This document shows positions 1 through 8,936 of a stretch of DNA of 64,000 bases, in pieces. The notes under the pieces were generated by a model. The model saw only the letters and a program-made list of their open reading frames with translations. It had not been told where the DNA came from and did no database searches. The position numbers and the translations under genes are program-made. Each line of letters begins with the position of its first letter. Position 1 is the first letter of the stretch. Source of the DNA: Lepidostoma basale (lineage: Eukaryota > Arthropoda > Insecta > Trichoptera > Lepidostomatidae); NCBI GenBank assembly GCA_022606425.2, contig JAHDVF020000240.1:3185501-3249500 (forward strand), given 5' to 3'.

Positions 1-551
1 ATTAAGAAGTTTTTGAAAGTTGATATTTTCAATTTGTAACAATATTGAAGTACTCCTGTGTGTATACATTTAGGACGTTATCACTTGTGTCTGTCTGTTG
101 AACAACTCAATACATCTTGCTCGGTGACAGTTGATATGACGTGACAATGTAACAGTGATGTGGTGACACCCAAGTCAGATTGTTTCGTTATAGTATCAAC
201 TTGATTGATCTGTCTTCGATTATACTCTGCAATAAAAAAATAGGGGACCCGGGTAACGTGAGAGCTTTGTTTGTATAACCAATTAAATTTTCTCATACAG
301 AATTATTTAAATCAATAATTGAAAATTAAGAGACTGGTATCTAAAAAAATTTATTGAATCTCGTTTTTTAGTTCAAGACGTCGCGACGTTTGGAGACTTA
401 TTTATTTATCTTGAACAACGATATCAAATTCGATTTGAAAAAAAAAAAAAACATTAACACGACAGATAAATCTAAATAGCTTATAACTTTATTCAGAATT
501 TTTTTTTATAAATAAGTTAAAAAGCCAGAATTCAATTAACAAATTTAGGAA
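1..551. other. AT-rich sequence without a recognised gene
   Basis: I see no supported coding region, RNA gene or repeat family here. The one ORF of about 70 codons on the minus strand has no recognisable motif and is likely chance. Confidence 0.5.
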
Positions 552-641
552 TAGTCCATTGTTTTGGCCGAAACACTATGATACCTTAACATTTTAAACA
601 GTTAAATTAAATAAATTTGTTTTTTGTATCACAATAAATAA
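552..641 (-). repeat. H1 repeat, isolated terminal arm
   Basis: The stretch with TTTTGGCCGAAACACTATGA, then AAACAGTTAAATT, then GTATCACAAT matches the outer arm of the H1 hammerhead-repeat copies near 6960, 17300, 23900 and 58700. The ribozyme part itself is absent, so this is a truncated arm. Confidence 0.6.
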
Positions 642-667
642 TTTTTTTTAAAAAATTGATATTGGAT

Positions 668-915
668 AATTTAATTGTATCTCAATAGAGACGAAGAAGC
701 AATCTGGAAACTGAATATGGATGATCAAGGTGTTTACAGGACTTATGACCTGTCATTGGTTGGGTTAAGCGCACGCTTTATGTAATTACAACTTTCCCCA
801 TTCCACCATTGTTATTATGATCATGCATGATAATTTTTGGAAGTTGTATATATACTCCAAATCCATGCCTATCTTTATGTGTCAGTTTTAATAATATTGG
901 ATAAACCCAAATCGA
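668..915 (+). mobile_element. M1 inverted-repeat element, partial copy
   Basis: Begins with TTAATTGTATCTCAATAGAG and carries the shared internal motif GGACTTATGACCTGTCATTG. Both are found in the copies near 51.4, 53.4 and 62.4 kb. The second terminal repeat is not evident, so this copy is truncated. It has no coding capacity. Confidence 0.65.
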
Positions 916-1057
916 ATTTGTTTCAATAAAAAAAAACTTTAATAAATACAAATATAAACTACTCTTTATAACTTTTATGTAGAAAATAACACAGAAAACA
1001 AAATACCTCAGTTTGTAAAAATTGAAAATCAGTTTGAAAATCAGTGTAGCTCGTCTC

Positions 1058-1106
1058 TTCGTACCGACGTTTCGGAGATCGTTGCAGTGTCCACCTTTAG
1101 GGTGGT
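1058..1106 (-). ncRNA. hammerhead-like motif, H7 family (degenerate)
   Basis: Read on the minus strand it gives CUAAAGG, an extra U, GGA...UCC as a short helix II, then GAAACGUC. The 3' half fits a hammerhead with a two-pair ACGU helix III and cleavage after UC. The 5' core CUAAAGG departs from CUGANGA at two positions, so this copy is probably inactive. Confidence 0.4.
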
Positions 1107-1665
1107 TATAAATGTGTAGTGGGCAATGTATGTTTAACTCCTTCTACGCTGTGCCGGCAATGTGAGAGCGAATGGGACGTTTCCAAGTTAATTAAGAGTA
1201 AGTAAGTAGAGTTTCTAGGATGATATAATGTTTCAGAAATAAAATTAGTTTTAATGTTACTTGTTACAGGTTATGTAACATAATATCCATTTTTTATTTA
1301 TATTTAAAATTGGAATGCCGTTAGTTTTTTTCCAGCTTAGAATGATTATTTGGAAAATGCCATTTTATTAATAGCTTCTCGCTACATTGTCTTCTGTTAA
1401 TAACTTCACACACGTCGGCTCCGATAGTAAATCAATCAGAGACGTTGGGCAATTGAACCTCCATAGAGAAGTATGAACTGAGGCCAATTATACGTTATTG
1501 ATTGATTTGACAACCGTTGCGTCGGCATTGTCAACGATCATCGACTGTTTTAGAAAATGGTGTCATTTGCCACGAAAAAAAACATGTTACTCGAAGCTAT
1601 TTTGCTTATTGAGGAGGCGATCGTATAAATACGAGTATAACAAATTTGAAATATAGCTCCATCAA
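1107..1665. other. unassigned intergenic sequence
   Basis: No ORF, tRNA or repeat family recognised. Moderately complex sequence around 1400-1560 lacks relatives elsewhere in the window and could be single-copy host DNA. Confidence 0.4.
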
Positions 1666-1676
1666 AGTAATTATAT

Positions 1677-2287
1677 AACTAACTAACTAACTAACCATCA
1701 CGCCGTCTCCCCGAAAGGGTAGGCAGAAAGAATGGACTGTCACACTTTTACTGATGCGGCACTCCATCCTTCTCTTTTCGCCCCGCGGGAGACGCGGTGT
1801 GATGGGTTGCGAACCTCATCGCCACCAATAGGCATCTCCCGCGCACACTTCGATCTTCCAACATCCACAAAATAAATCTAAAACAAATAATATAAAATAC
1901 AATGATATAAAATAAAATAACAAAATAAAAATAATTTAATACAAAATGTTATTTTTAGATGGTGCACATTTGTCTATTTAATTTATGTTCCACGAATCCA
2001 CCATTTTTTTAATTTAGCACATAATGTAATAACATATAATGTTTTTCCGATGTTGCACATGTTGACATGGACGATCCGGACTTTTGTGTTTATTTAATTT
2101 ATGTTACACGTATCCACCGTTTTTTAAATTAGCTGTTATATGATTTAATTAATGTTCCACGTATCCACTTCTTTTTATTTGGCAGTAATTAGGCACTTAA
2201 AACCAACCAACACCAGCAAGAACTTTAAAAGAATATTGAAGAAATTATTCAAATTGTCATTGGAACAAATGAAAAATATATTTTTAC
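1677..2287 (-). mobile_element. C1 chimeric retroposon with 11-bp target duplication
   Basis: On the minus strand this reads as the C1 element, ending in the RTE-A type 3' end (GGAGACGGCGTGATGG followed by GTTA repeats). It is flanked by AGTAATTATAT at 1666-1676 and 2288-2298, an exact 11-bp duplication that fixes both ends. Relative to the 753-bp copy at 25.2 kb it is 5'-truncated, as expected for LINE-machinery retroposition. It has no ORF. Confidence 0.85.
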
Positions 2288-2418
2288 AGTAATTATATGA
2301 CACTGAAAATTAATTTTGAAATACATTGTGCAGTTAAAATTCAAGAAATAACTAAGTTCACGGAAGGTTCGTAATAATTACCTCTAGAGTTAAGGTATCG
2401 TACATTTTTATTTAAATT

Positions 2419-2460
2419 TACTAACTAACCATCACGCCTCCCCGAACGGGACGAAGAAAT
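2419..2460 (-). mobile_element. RTE-A 3' end stub
   Basis: ACTAACTAACCATCACGCC followed by the CCCCGAACGGG segment is the reverse complement of the RTE-A 3' terminus. Only about 40 bp is present, so it is either a very short insertion or the remnant of a longer one. Confidence 0.65.
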
Positions 2461-2695
2461 AATGGATAAGTTCCATGATTTGCTCGTTTGTTTGATCTCA
2501 TACAACAATATACAGAACAAAATTCAAAATAATGCAAAGATGTTCTCGGGTATGCGCATCGTGTGTATTTCGAATTATTTTCGCAGAAAATCGAAGTATT
2601 CCTTTTTCGATCTCTTGATTTCAAAACATTATCGTACTCTTTCTTGACGATATTCGGGTTTTGCCTATTTATATTATTATGTGGACGCATCGTAG

Positions 2696-2790
2696 AATGC
2701 TACGCTATCCATGGTGTGCTACAAAGAGCAAGAGATGATAGACAGTTTCTGACTGACATAAAGGTTCGAAAGGTGTCCTACAAGTTCTAG
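2696..2790 (+). mobile_element. RTE-D LINE fragment
   Basis: The plus strand encodes VLQRARDDRQFLTD then IKVRKVSY, aligning by eye with VLQRVRADRELLSSVKIRKVSY in the RTE-D copy at 54.2 kb. Only this block of the LINE C-terminal region remains and a stop follows. Confidence 0.6.
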
Positions 2791-2810
2791 TGCTCAGAGG
2801 AGATCAGAAC

Positions 2811-3030
2811 TAACTTCTTCTTCTTCTGCTTTGTTTAGGACTGTGTCCTGTTATTTTTCGGAGCCTGTTCCTGGGATTCTCGCCTTCTTTTGGGTGGTCT
2901 TCTTTACTTATTACTCTGTCCACATGATCTCTCCAGTAGCGTCTTCTCTGTCTTCCTCATCGTAAGACATCTTCCACATTGCAGATTTTTCTTATTTCGG
3001 AATTTCTTACTCTGTCTCGGAGTGTTGTTC
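2811..3030 (-). mobile_element. RTE-B LINE 3' fragment
   Basis: Minus-strand sequence with a (GAA)n tail at its left edge. It resembles the RTE-B region around the RDRVRN, WRDHV and GRPPKR blocks, but frameshifts break the reading frame. Confidence 0.6.
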
Positions 3031-3340
3031 CCGCAACGGGAACGCAAACGAAGCGGCTAAACGCTACCTGGCTATGCCAAGCGAATATGAACTCTAAAAA
3101 TTGGACTCAGAGCTCGATTATTAAGGTCTATATTTGCCTGTACTACGAACATTATCAATTAATTTATTAATTTATAAAGTTAATTAGAGCTCGATTCGTA
3201 ACAAAAGAATGCCTTTAACCATCGCTGGGTTCCATTTAATCAATTCTGAAAGAATCAGGAGGATCTGTTACGGATTTATCGAGTAAATGTATTCACAATA
3301 ACACAATTTTGCTTTTATTTATTATATATAGATATGAACC

Positions 3341-3570
3341 TGCGAAATAGAGGATATCGTTCAGTGGAGTAGATACAGAAGAAGATACTGGAGGGACCAT
3401 GTAGCCCGAATGGATGGTGACAGACTCGCATATACAGCCGCTTATGAAATCCCCTCCGGACACCGCCCACTTGGAAGACCGCCTAAGAGATGGAGGGACA
3501 GCTGGATCTCATCATCCGACGAGATAAGATTTCTGTGTCACAGATCGTCAGATCTATTAAAAGAAGAAGA
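3341..3570 (+). mobile_element. RTE-B, 230-bp 5'-truncated insertion with target duplication
   Basis: Flanked by exact 11-bp repeats AGATATGAACC at 3330-3340 and 3571-3581. The insert encodes RMDGDRLAYTAAYEIPSG then GRPPKRWRDSW and ends in a (GAA)n tail. Length, tail and duplication are what target-primed reverse transcription leaves. Confidence 0.88.
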
Positions 3571-3587
3571 AGATATGAACCGGCTTG

Positions 3588-3620
3588 CTATTATTATTAT
3601 TATTATTATAATTATTATTC
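3588..3620. repeat. (ATT)n microsatellite
   Basis: A run of about ten ATT units with one interruption, just downstream of the RTE-B insertion. Confidence 0.85.
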
Positions 3621-3660
3621 TGACGACTTGTATTTTAAGTGCGCCGTTTTGTAAAATCAA

Positions 3661-3990
3661 TTACTCCAAGGGTGCACTAGGAAATGACTGACCGAACAGT
3701 GTAGTCTTCAGAAGTTTCTTGGTACAGGAAGAAGAAGATATCGAGTAAAGGTTTTTGATGAGTGGTGTTTTTAACGTTTTTATACAAAGTTGAAAGATTT
3801 CGGGGTTCACGATGCAAATGCCGACCATTAGCGGCGCACAAAGAGCGCGGTCACCTAGCAGAGTGTAAGGATTTAACAAGATCGCTCCTTTAGGGCCCAC
3901 TCGACCATTATAAAGGACAGGCGACCCAGGAATTTCAATGGAACTCATTCTAAAGAAGAGATGTTCACTCGCCCGAGCGACTCCTGCCAT
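3661..3990 (-). CDS. unrecognised 109-codon ORF, doubtful
   Basis: An open frame in a stretch that is less AT-rich than its surroundings and has no relative elsewhere in the window. I recognise no domain, signal peptide or transposon motif. It could be a host exon read in the wrong frame, unknown repeat sequence, or chance. Nothing upstream looks like a promoter that would decide the start. Confidence 0.12.
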   Translation of the reverse strand: MAGVARASEHLFFRMSSIEIPGSPVLYNGRVGPKGAILLNPYTLLGDRALCAPLMVGICIVNPEIFQLCIKTLKTPLIKNLYSISSSSCTKKLLKTTLFGQSFPSAPLE

Positions 3991-4272
3991 CCGAATGCGG
4001 AAAGACAGTTGCCGTCTGGATTATCGGGAATATGAAAAGGCACGGATTTGAGATTTTACAGATTTTCACTCAAATGGTTAAATTCTATTGTTTTGAAATA
4101 TTTCAACTTTCCGCTCGGATTGATTCGCTTGAACTGTTTCTGAAATATGTTAAATGGTAAACGTTTTTAAATCACAATCGTTATTTCTTTACAAAGGGTA
4201 ACGGAGAGCGATATCAATACTACATATTAGAAAATACACTTCGCCACCACAAATATAATATAAAGTAATATA

Positions 4273-4668
4273 ATGAGATCACTAAGAAGAATGTACGGGA
4301 AAACGTTGTATGATAGAATACCGAACGATGAAATAAGAAAGAAATGTAAGGCAGACGACTGCATCATGAATAAAATTAAAAAAGGATCCCTGAGATGGTT
4401 CGGACATATGGAACGAATGGATGAGAGTAGAATGGTTAAAAAGTTGTACATAAGCAGCGTGAGTGGGAAAAGAAGCCGAGGACGACCGAGGAAAACATGG
4501 CATGACCAAATTAATCAATTACTAAAAGGCGGCCACATTCGAAGTCGGAACAATCGACGTGCGTGCATGGTACGATGTATGGATGTAGAGGAATCTCGAG
4601 AGGTATGCCAGGACAGGCCAGTGTGGCGATCCATCTTCTCTGCCTACCCCTCCGGGGAAATGGCGTGA
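4273..4668 (+). pseudogene. RTE-A ORF C-terminus, 131 codons, open to the stop
   Basis: The reading frame begins with MRSLRRMYGKTLYDRIP and continues through SLRWFGHMERMDE, RGRPRKTWHDQIN, NRRACMVRCMDVEE and AYPSGEMA. This is the region downstream of the reverse transcriptase palm in endonuclease-RT LINEs. The same blocks recur in over a dozen copies in this window. The endonuclease and RT domains are missing, so it is a dead-on-arrival remnant. The ATG is internal to the original protein, and its first bases lie in the target duplication. Confidence 0.8.
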
Positions 4669-4696
4669 TGGTTAGTTAGTTAGTTAGTTAGTTAGT
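4275..4696 (+). mobile_element. RTE-A LINE, 5'-truncated copy with target duplication
   Basis: Bounded by TAATATAAT at 4266-4274 and 4697-4705. The insert holds the last about 130 codons of the LINE ORF, a very short 3' UTR and a (GTTA)n tail. It is one of the best preserved RTE-A tails here and defines the 3' structure of the family: stop codon, then within about 10 bp the GTTA microsatellite. Confidence 0.85.
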
Positions 4697-4836
4697 TAAT
4701 ATAATAGTTAAAAGACGACACTATGAAACAAGATTAAAGTTAAACTAGGATAAATTGAGGTTGAACAAAATATTTCAATTTGTCTTTTTTTTATATACTT
4801 GTATTTACAACAAACACAAAAAAAAAAAGTAAATTA

Positions 4837-4882
4837 CATATCAGACATGTTTCGGACAACCGGTCCTTCGTCAGTGATACAT
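4837..4882 (-). ncRNA. hammerhead ribozyme-like motif, H4, canonical core
   Basis: On the minus strand: GUAUCA, CUGACGA (plus positions 4868-4874), an extra A, helix II GGAC/GUCC, GAAA, palindromic ACAUGU helix III, then UC and UGAUAU. Helix I pairs GUAUCA with UGAUAU. All canonical core bases are present; the one departure is the unpaired A before helix II. Confidence 0.6.
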
Positions 4883-4940
4883 ATTATAAAGATACATATT
4901 TCAAATATTGTAAAATTAAATACGAGTATGTATCTTTATA

Positions 4941-4992
4941 ATATGTATCACTGAAGAAGGGCCGGTCTGGAAGGCCGAAACATGTCTGATAT
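4941..4992 (+). ncRNA. hammerhead ribozyme-like motif, H4, canonical core
   Basis: CUGAAGA at 4951-4957, extra A, helix II built on GGCC/GGCC, GAAA at 4977-4980, ACAUGU helix III, predicted cleavage after C4986. GUAUCA upstream pairs with UGAUAU downstream as helix I. With only three base pairs and no loop, helix III would be stable mainly in a dimer, as described for short-helix-III hammerheads of Penelope-like elements. Confidence 0.62.
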
Positions 4993-5294
4993 GTAATTTA
5001 AATATATTTTTAAAGTTAGTGTTGTATATACAAAGTATATAAAAAAGAAAAAGACAAATAAAACATCTACAACACAAAGTATGGCGAACAAATAAGAACA
5101 TATTTAAAAGTTAAAAATAATAAAAACAGTGGAAATAATAAGGAAAATTAAAAAAAAAAAAAAACAGTAATATATAATATTATGTAACATTTTGGCTACG
5201 CCGAAAGGTTTCTCCGATCTTTTTTCTTTTTTTGCCGACGTCAGGGGGACCTCAAAGAAGAAGAAATTGGTTTGGATAAATGTATAAAATATTT

Positions 5295-5520
5295 ATAAGA
5301 AAGAATGGTAATAAATATGTTAACGATGTAAATGGTACTAAAAATAGAGGACGACCGAGGAAACGTGGCAATATCAAATAAATTAAAAAAATTATGTCAG
5401 ACTCGCGAGGTGTCGGAGAAATTGACGTGCGTCTATGACACGATGTATGAATGTTGAGGAATCGAGAGAAGTATGTCAGGAACGAAAAGTGTGGCAGTCC
5501 TTTATTTTTGCCTAATGCCC
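5295..5520 (+). mobile_element. RTE-A LINE, degraded 3' fragment
   Basis: Matches the RTE-A segments for VNDVNG, NRGRPRK, MTRCMNVEE and CQERKVWQS at nucleotide level but is broken by deletions. The tail is lost beyond GCCTAATGCCC. Confidence 0.65.
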
Positions 5521-5554
5521 ATTGCCCGTGAGTACTAGCATAAAGAACACAAAT

Positions 5555-5878
5555 TAAGTATATCTTCTGTGGTACCTGGTGTGGCTATATAGTCATAATT
5601 TTGATAGACAGACTTTGTCACACTCTAGACAAGGATATTCTGCCGCTACGGCTGGACCCCGTCCTCTCCGTATCTCCGGCCCCTGGCACATAGCGATGAC
5701 TCTTCTCCACTCTGCCCTATCATTTGCCATCTGCTCCCAGTCTATTTGTCTGTCTGCACTCTTTAATACAGTAAGCAGGTTGTCCTAATATCTCTTGCAC
5801 TGTCCTCCGTGCTTCCTTTTCCCTTCAATCAGTTGACTGTATAAGATATTTTTGGGAAGCCTGTTGTCCTTCATCACT
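5555..5878 (-). mobile_element. LINE-Z C-terminal fragment with zinc-finger end
   Basis: The minus strand encodes LPKNILYSQLIEGKRKHGG, WEQMANDRAEWRRVI, then CLECDKVCLSKL-stop-LYSHTRYH. The latter is a CxxC...HxxxxH finger of the kind found at the C-terminus of several arthropod LINE ORFs. One in-frame stop lies within the finger. Clade not decided from this alone. Confidence 0.55.
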
Positions 5879-5910
5879 TCTGTCTACCGCTTCGAGGAGA
5901 CGGCCTGATG
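5879..5910 (+). mobile_element. RTE-A 3' end stub
   Basis: GAGGAGACGGCCTGATGGTAAG resembles the RTE-A terminus. Only about 30 bp, abutting LINE-Z on one side and RTE-B on the other. Confidence 0.4.
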
Positions 5911-5915
5911 GTAAG

Positions 5916-6135
5916 TCTTCTTCTTCTTCTTCACTTTTGGTAGACTCAGGAGTCTGTTATTTCAGGCGGGTCTTCTTGAGACGCTGAACTCCAGCTTTCT
6001 CTCCATCGTTTCGGGGGTCTTCCTGGTCGGTGTTGTTCGTTTAGCGTTCCATGGAGAGCTATGTATGGTATTCTACTTGAGCTCATTCTTTCCACATGTT
6101 GATGCCAGTATCGCCGTTTTTGACGTCCCCATCTG
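5916..6135 (-). mobile_element. RTE-B LINE 3' fragment
   Basis: A TCTTCTTCTTCTTC tail marks the 3' end of a minus-strand insertion. Reading inward on the minus strand gives WHQHVERMSS, then GRPPKRWRE-like blocks with frameshifts. The RTE-B end is recognisable by tail and signature. Confidence 0.65.
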
Positions 6136-6228
6136 GTAAGTAAGCTAGTTTAATAAAATTAATAAAAAAAACAAGTGTCAAATTCCATAAAGGGATGTGG
6201 CGCTCGCGAACGGATATAAAGAATTTAT

Positions 6229-6625
6229 CGAGATATCGTCACGTGAGAGTAAGAAGGTTCCAACTGACAAAAATAAAAAGCTTAGACAAATGAAGTTAAA
6301 GTTTTGTTGGTTTCGGGTGTGTATCTTGGAATAAAAGGGTTTTATTCCAATTTCCAGAGATTCTTTTACGTAGAAACGTGTAAATTTTGTCTGGCAACAG
6401 TTGGAATAATAAAGTTCTAAGTTTAAATGAATCCTTCTTCAGTGAATCGTGTGTTTTGAATGATCAGATGGAACTTGATTCTTTTCGTAACATTAAAATG
6501 ACGATACTATTATATGTTCTGTTTAATTGTACGTATAGATAAGGTTAGTAAGAACCCTTTTCACGAAAAAAAGACAAATGTGAAATTTTGTTAGTTGGAA
6601 CCCTCTTACTCTCAAATGACGATAT
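6229..6625. repeat. inverted repeat pair, MITE-like
   Basis: GATATCGTCACGTGAGAGTA through GGTTCCAACTGAC near 6232-6276 is repeated in inverted form at about 6592-6636, with a few mismatches. The spacer of about 320 bp has no ORF. Consistent with a non-autonomous DNA element, but I could not define a target duplication. Confidence 0.45.
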
Positions 6626-7059
6626 GTAAAGCTTTAATTTTTCTGCAAAATGCTTTAAACGTTATTTCTAAGGAAAAATCTTTTCATTTGAAGTATAATA
6701 AGAATCCGTGAAATATTAAAAGTCATAATTGAAATCGCGGATATAATAATATTGTAATTTATACCCGAGTTTCCCGAGTGACAATTTCCTTACAATTTAA
6801 TTACAATAAATTAACTGGCGTCACTTTGTGGGCGCCTCTTGAGCTGTTCCCAGGCCGGGATTTTCCTGGTGCGCTTCTGGATAAAGTGGGTAATTGGATA
6901 TTTCAAAATTACCGTTTCCAGAAAAAAGTATTTTATAACAATGGAAAATTGATTATATTATATATTTTCCATTGTTTTGGCCAAAACACTATGATACTTT
7001 AATATTATAAACTGTTAAATTCAAAAACTTTGTTTTATGTATCACAATTGTATTTTTAT

Positions 7060-7115
7060 TTTACGCGACAGCTGTTTCGTCAATCTATGTTAACATCATC
7101 AGGTGTTACAATATA
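7060..7115 (-). ncRNA. hammerhead-like motif, H1
   Basis: CUGAUGA on the minus strand (plus 7096-7102), extra U, helix II GUUAAC...UUGAC (one mismatch against the family GUCAAC/GUUGAC), GAAA, ACAGCUGU helix III and UC. The core is intact but helix II is weakened. Confidence 0.5.
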
Positions 7116-7187
7116 TTAAATGTCAAATTTTCGTGATTTTTCGAACCTTTATGTGTATTTGATCCTATGTCAATTTGAATAATTTCT

Positions 7188-7486
7188 CTTCTTTTTCTTC
7201 TCCTTATAGACCTTTGCTCTGTTCTTGAAATCAGGCTGGCCTCTCTTGGGAGGTTGACTCAAACTATCTTTCCATCTCTTCGGCGGTCTTCCGGGGAGAC
7301 GGCAGCCGCCAGGAATCTGATGCGCCACAGCGTGTGGGATTCTGGTGGGATCCATCCTCTGCACGTGCGCATTCCAGTATTTTCTGCGTTGTCTGTCCAT
7401 CTCACGACATCCCCCACCTTGCAGATCTCGCGGATGGCCATGTTCCTCACCCTATTTCGAATAGTCATTCCTGCTATCATCCTCAA
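7188..7486 (-). mobile_element. RTE-B, 299-bp insertion inside H1 with target duplication
   Basis: Flanked by TGAATAATTTCT at 7176-7187 and 7487-7498. Both lie within the H1 body, and removing the insert restores the H1 sequence. The insert encodes IRNRVRNMAIREICKVGDV, then in another frame HVQRMDPTRIPHAV and GRPPKRWKDSLSQP, with a (GAA)-rich tail. A frameshift separates the two blocks. Confidence 0.88.
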
Positions 7487-7619
7487 TGAATAATTTCTTT
7501 GATATAATTTTGAAGTTCTTGCTGGAGTTGAGTTAGGTACCTAATTATTTTAATAAAAATTACGGTTAGTTATATAGGAGAAAATATTAAAGGTGGAAAA
7601 TGTAATAAAAAAAATAAAT

Positions 7620-8560
7620 AATCATAATGATAATATCATAGATGGCGTTGGCTTGCGTTATAGCGTGGCGTAGATATAAAATTCAAACTCATTGTCAAAT
7701 GTCATAGATGGGACTGATGTCGAATTCTGTGTTTAAGCATGTGCACATCACTTGATGACATTAAGTATATACATAGTTTATCGAAAACACGAATATCAAA
7801 AAAATGTTTGCTGAATCAGCTAACAGTAGGCAAGCCAACGCTCGAGCAGGACAACGTCTGTCGGATCTGCTAGTATTTATTTAAAATTATTAAGGAAGTA
7901 TTTTCCAAGAGAATTCACTATTAAATAAATACCATTTTATGGCAGTATGATTTATGTAAATATAAACTCTATTAAGTAAATATGGGACACAGTATGAAAG
8001 ACAGCTAACACCAGGAATGAAATTTGTCGTTTATATTCTGCATACTGTCGAGTCATAAATATGGCAATAGACAAGAATCTAGAACAATACTACCTATCAT
8101 ACAATAACAGCCGTTATGAAACTGTTCGAGCGGAGATGGAAAGATATGGAGACAATATGATTGTCGTATCAATAATGTATGGTGTCATAGTGCTAAATAA
8201 TTGGATGAATGCATCAGTGATTGAACACCTAACGACTGAATTCGTAATTCAAAATTGTATTTGAATAATACCAGAACATCACATTTTCTCAATAGTTTTC
8301 ACAAACATGTTTCGAATAGTTCTAATCATATTTACAAATTTGAATACCGTCTAAAGTAAAAACTACCTATTTAACATTGGTTAATAATTTTACACAGAAG
8401 GAGAATTGGAAACACGTGAATTATATCCATAAATACATACGATGTTTATATTATAATTTAAGATAAACTTAATGCGTTTAAACTGTGAATTTCCATAATA
8501 AAGATTTTATGAATTAAAACACCGTTTTTTCCACTATTGTAAATATTTATATTTATTTGT
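7620..8560. other. AT-rich sequence, no gene recognised
   Basis: Nothing coding is supported. A minus-strand GAAACATGTTTGTG block near 8303-8316 resembles the 3' half of the H10 hammerhead-like repeat at 23.5 kb but has no 5' core. Confidence 0.45.
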
Positions 8561-8564
8561 TGAC

Positions 8565-8850
8565 ACTGAGAGATCGCGTGAGGAACACCAGAATAAGAGA
8601 GATAGGTGAGGTTGAGGATGTTATTAGAACGAGTAGACAGCGAGGAAGTGACTGGTACGTTCATGTCCAACGAATGGACACCACCAGACTCCCTTATATT
8701 GCACTACATAATCATCATCACTGGAGTCATCCTCCTAAAAGATAGAAGGACAGCACGGAATCTATTTCACTGGAGGAGGAACACCCTGGAGAACAGATCA
8801 TATAGGTCTTCAACAAGGAAGAATGAGAAGAAGAAGAATAGTATATGTTT
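8565..8850 (+). mobile_element. RTE-B LINE 3' fragment
   Basis: Begins LRDRVRNTRIREIGEVEDV and continues in shifted frames through HVQRMDTTRLPYIALHN to a (GAA)n tail. Closely similar to the copy at 15.25-15.55 kb at nucleotide level. Confidence 0.75.
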
Positions 8851-8936
8851 CTGGACACGTTTTGAAAACATGTAAAGATAAATAAACTCAAAAGCGGAAG
8901 AAACTGTGTTTTAATTCATAAAAAATCTCTTCAATG

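Larger units (their letters stand above)
4780..5100. mobile_element. H4 repeat with two opposed hammerhead-like motifs
   Basis: A palindromic unit. A minus-strand motif at 4837-4882 and a plus-strand motif at 4941-4992 are separated by about 60 bp. The plus arm continues into TTAGTGTTGTATATACAAAG, then the AAAAAGAAAAAGACAAATAAA tract, and ends CACAAAGTATGGCGAAC. The same arms occur near 8.95, 50.2 and 53.3 kb. No ORF. Likely a non-autonomous Penelope-type or retrozyme-like element. Confidence 0.6.
6955..7610. mobile_element. H1 repeat, split by an RTE-B insertion
   Basis: Starts with CCATTGTTTTGGCCAAAACA, passes a minus-strand hammerhead-like motif, and has the internal AATTTGAATAATTTCTT and CTTGCTGGAGTTGAGTTAGG segments seen at 58.4 kb. 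The sequence resumes after an intervening 299-bp RTE-B. The second arm is missing. Confidence 0.7.

Noticed and set aside
1677..1700. Telomeric repeat array from the TTAG-like tails
   Set aside because: The tails are GTTA tetramers of two to six units at LINE 3' ends, not the TTAGG pentamer of insect telomeres.
3661..3990. 109-codon minus-strand ORF as a host gene
   Set aside because: Kept only as a doubtful entry; no recognisable motif and no splice or promoter evidence that I could defend.
4837..4992. Rho-independent-type terminator or bacterial palindrome
   Set aside because: The genome is clearly eukaryotic, and the paired motif has the detailed hammerhead layout rather than a stem followed by a T run.
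8061..8264. 67-codon plus-strand ORF
   Set aside because: No motif, low-complexity composition, no context of a gene; expected by chance in this much AT-rich sequence.
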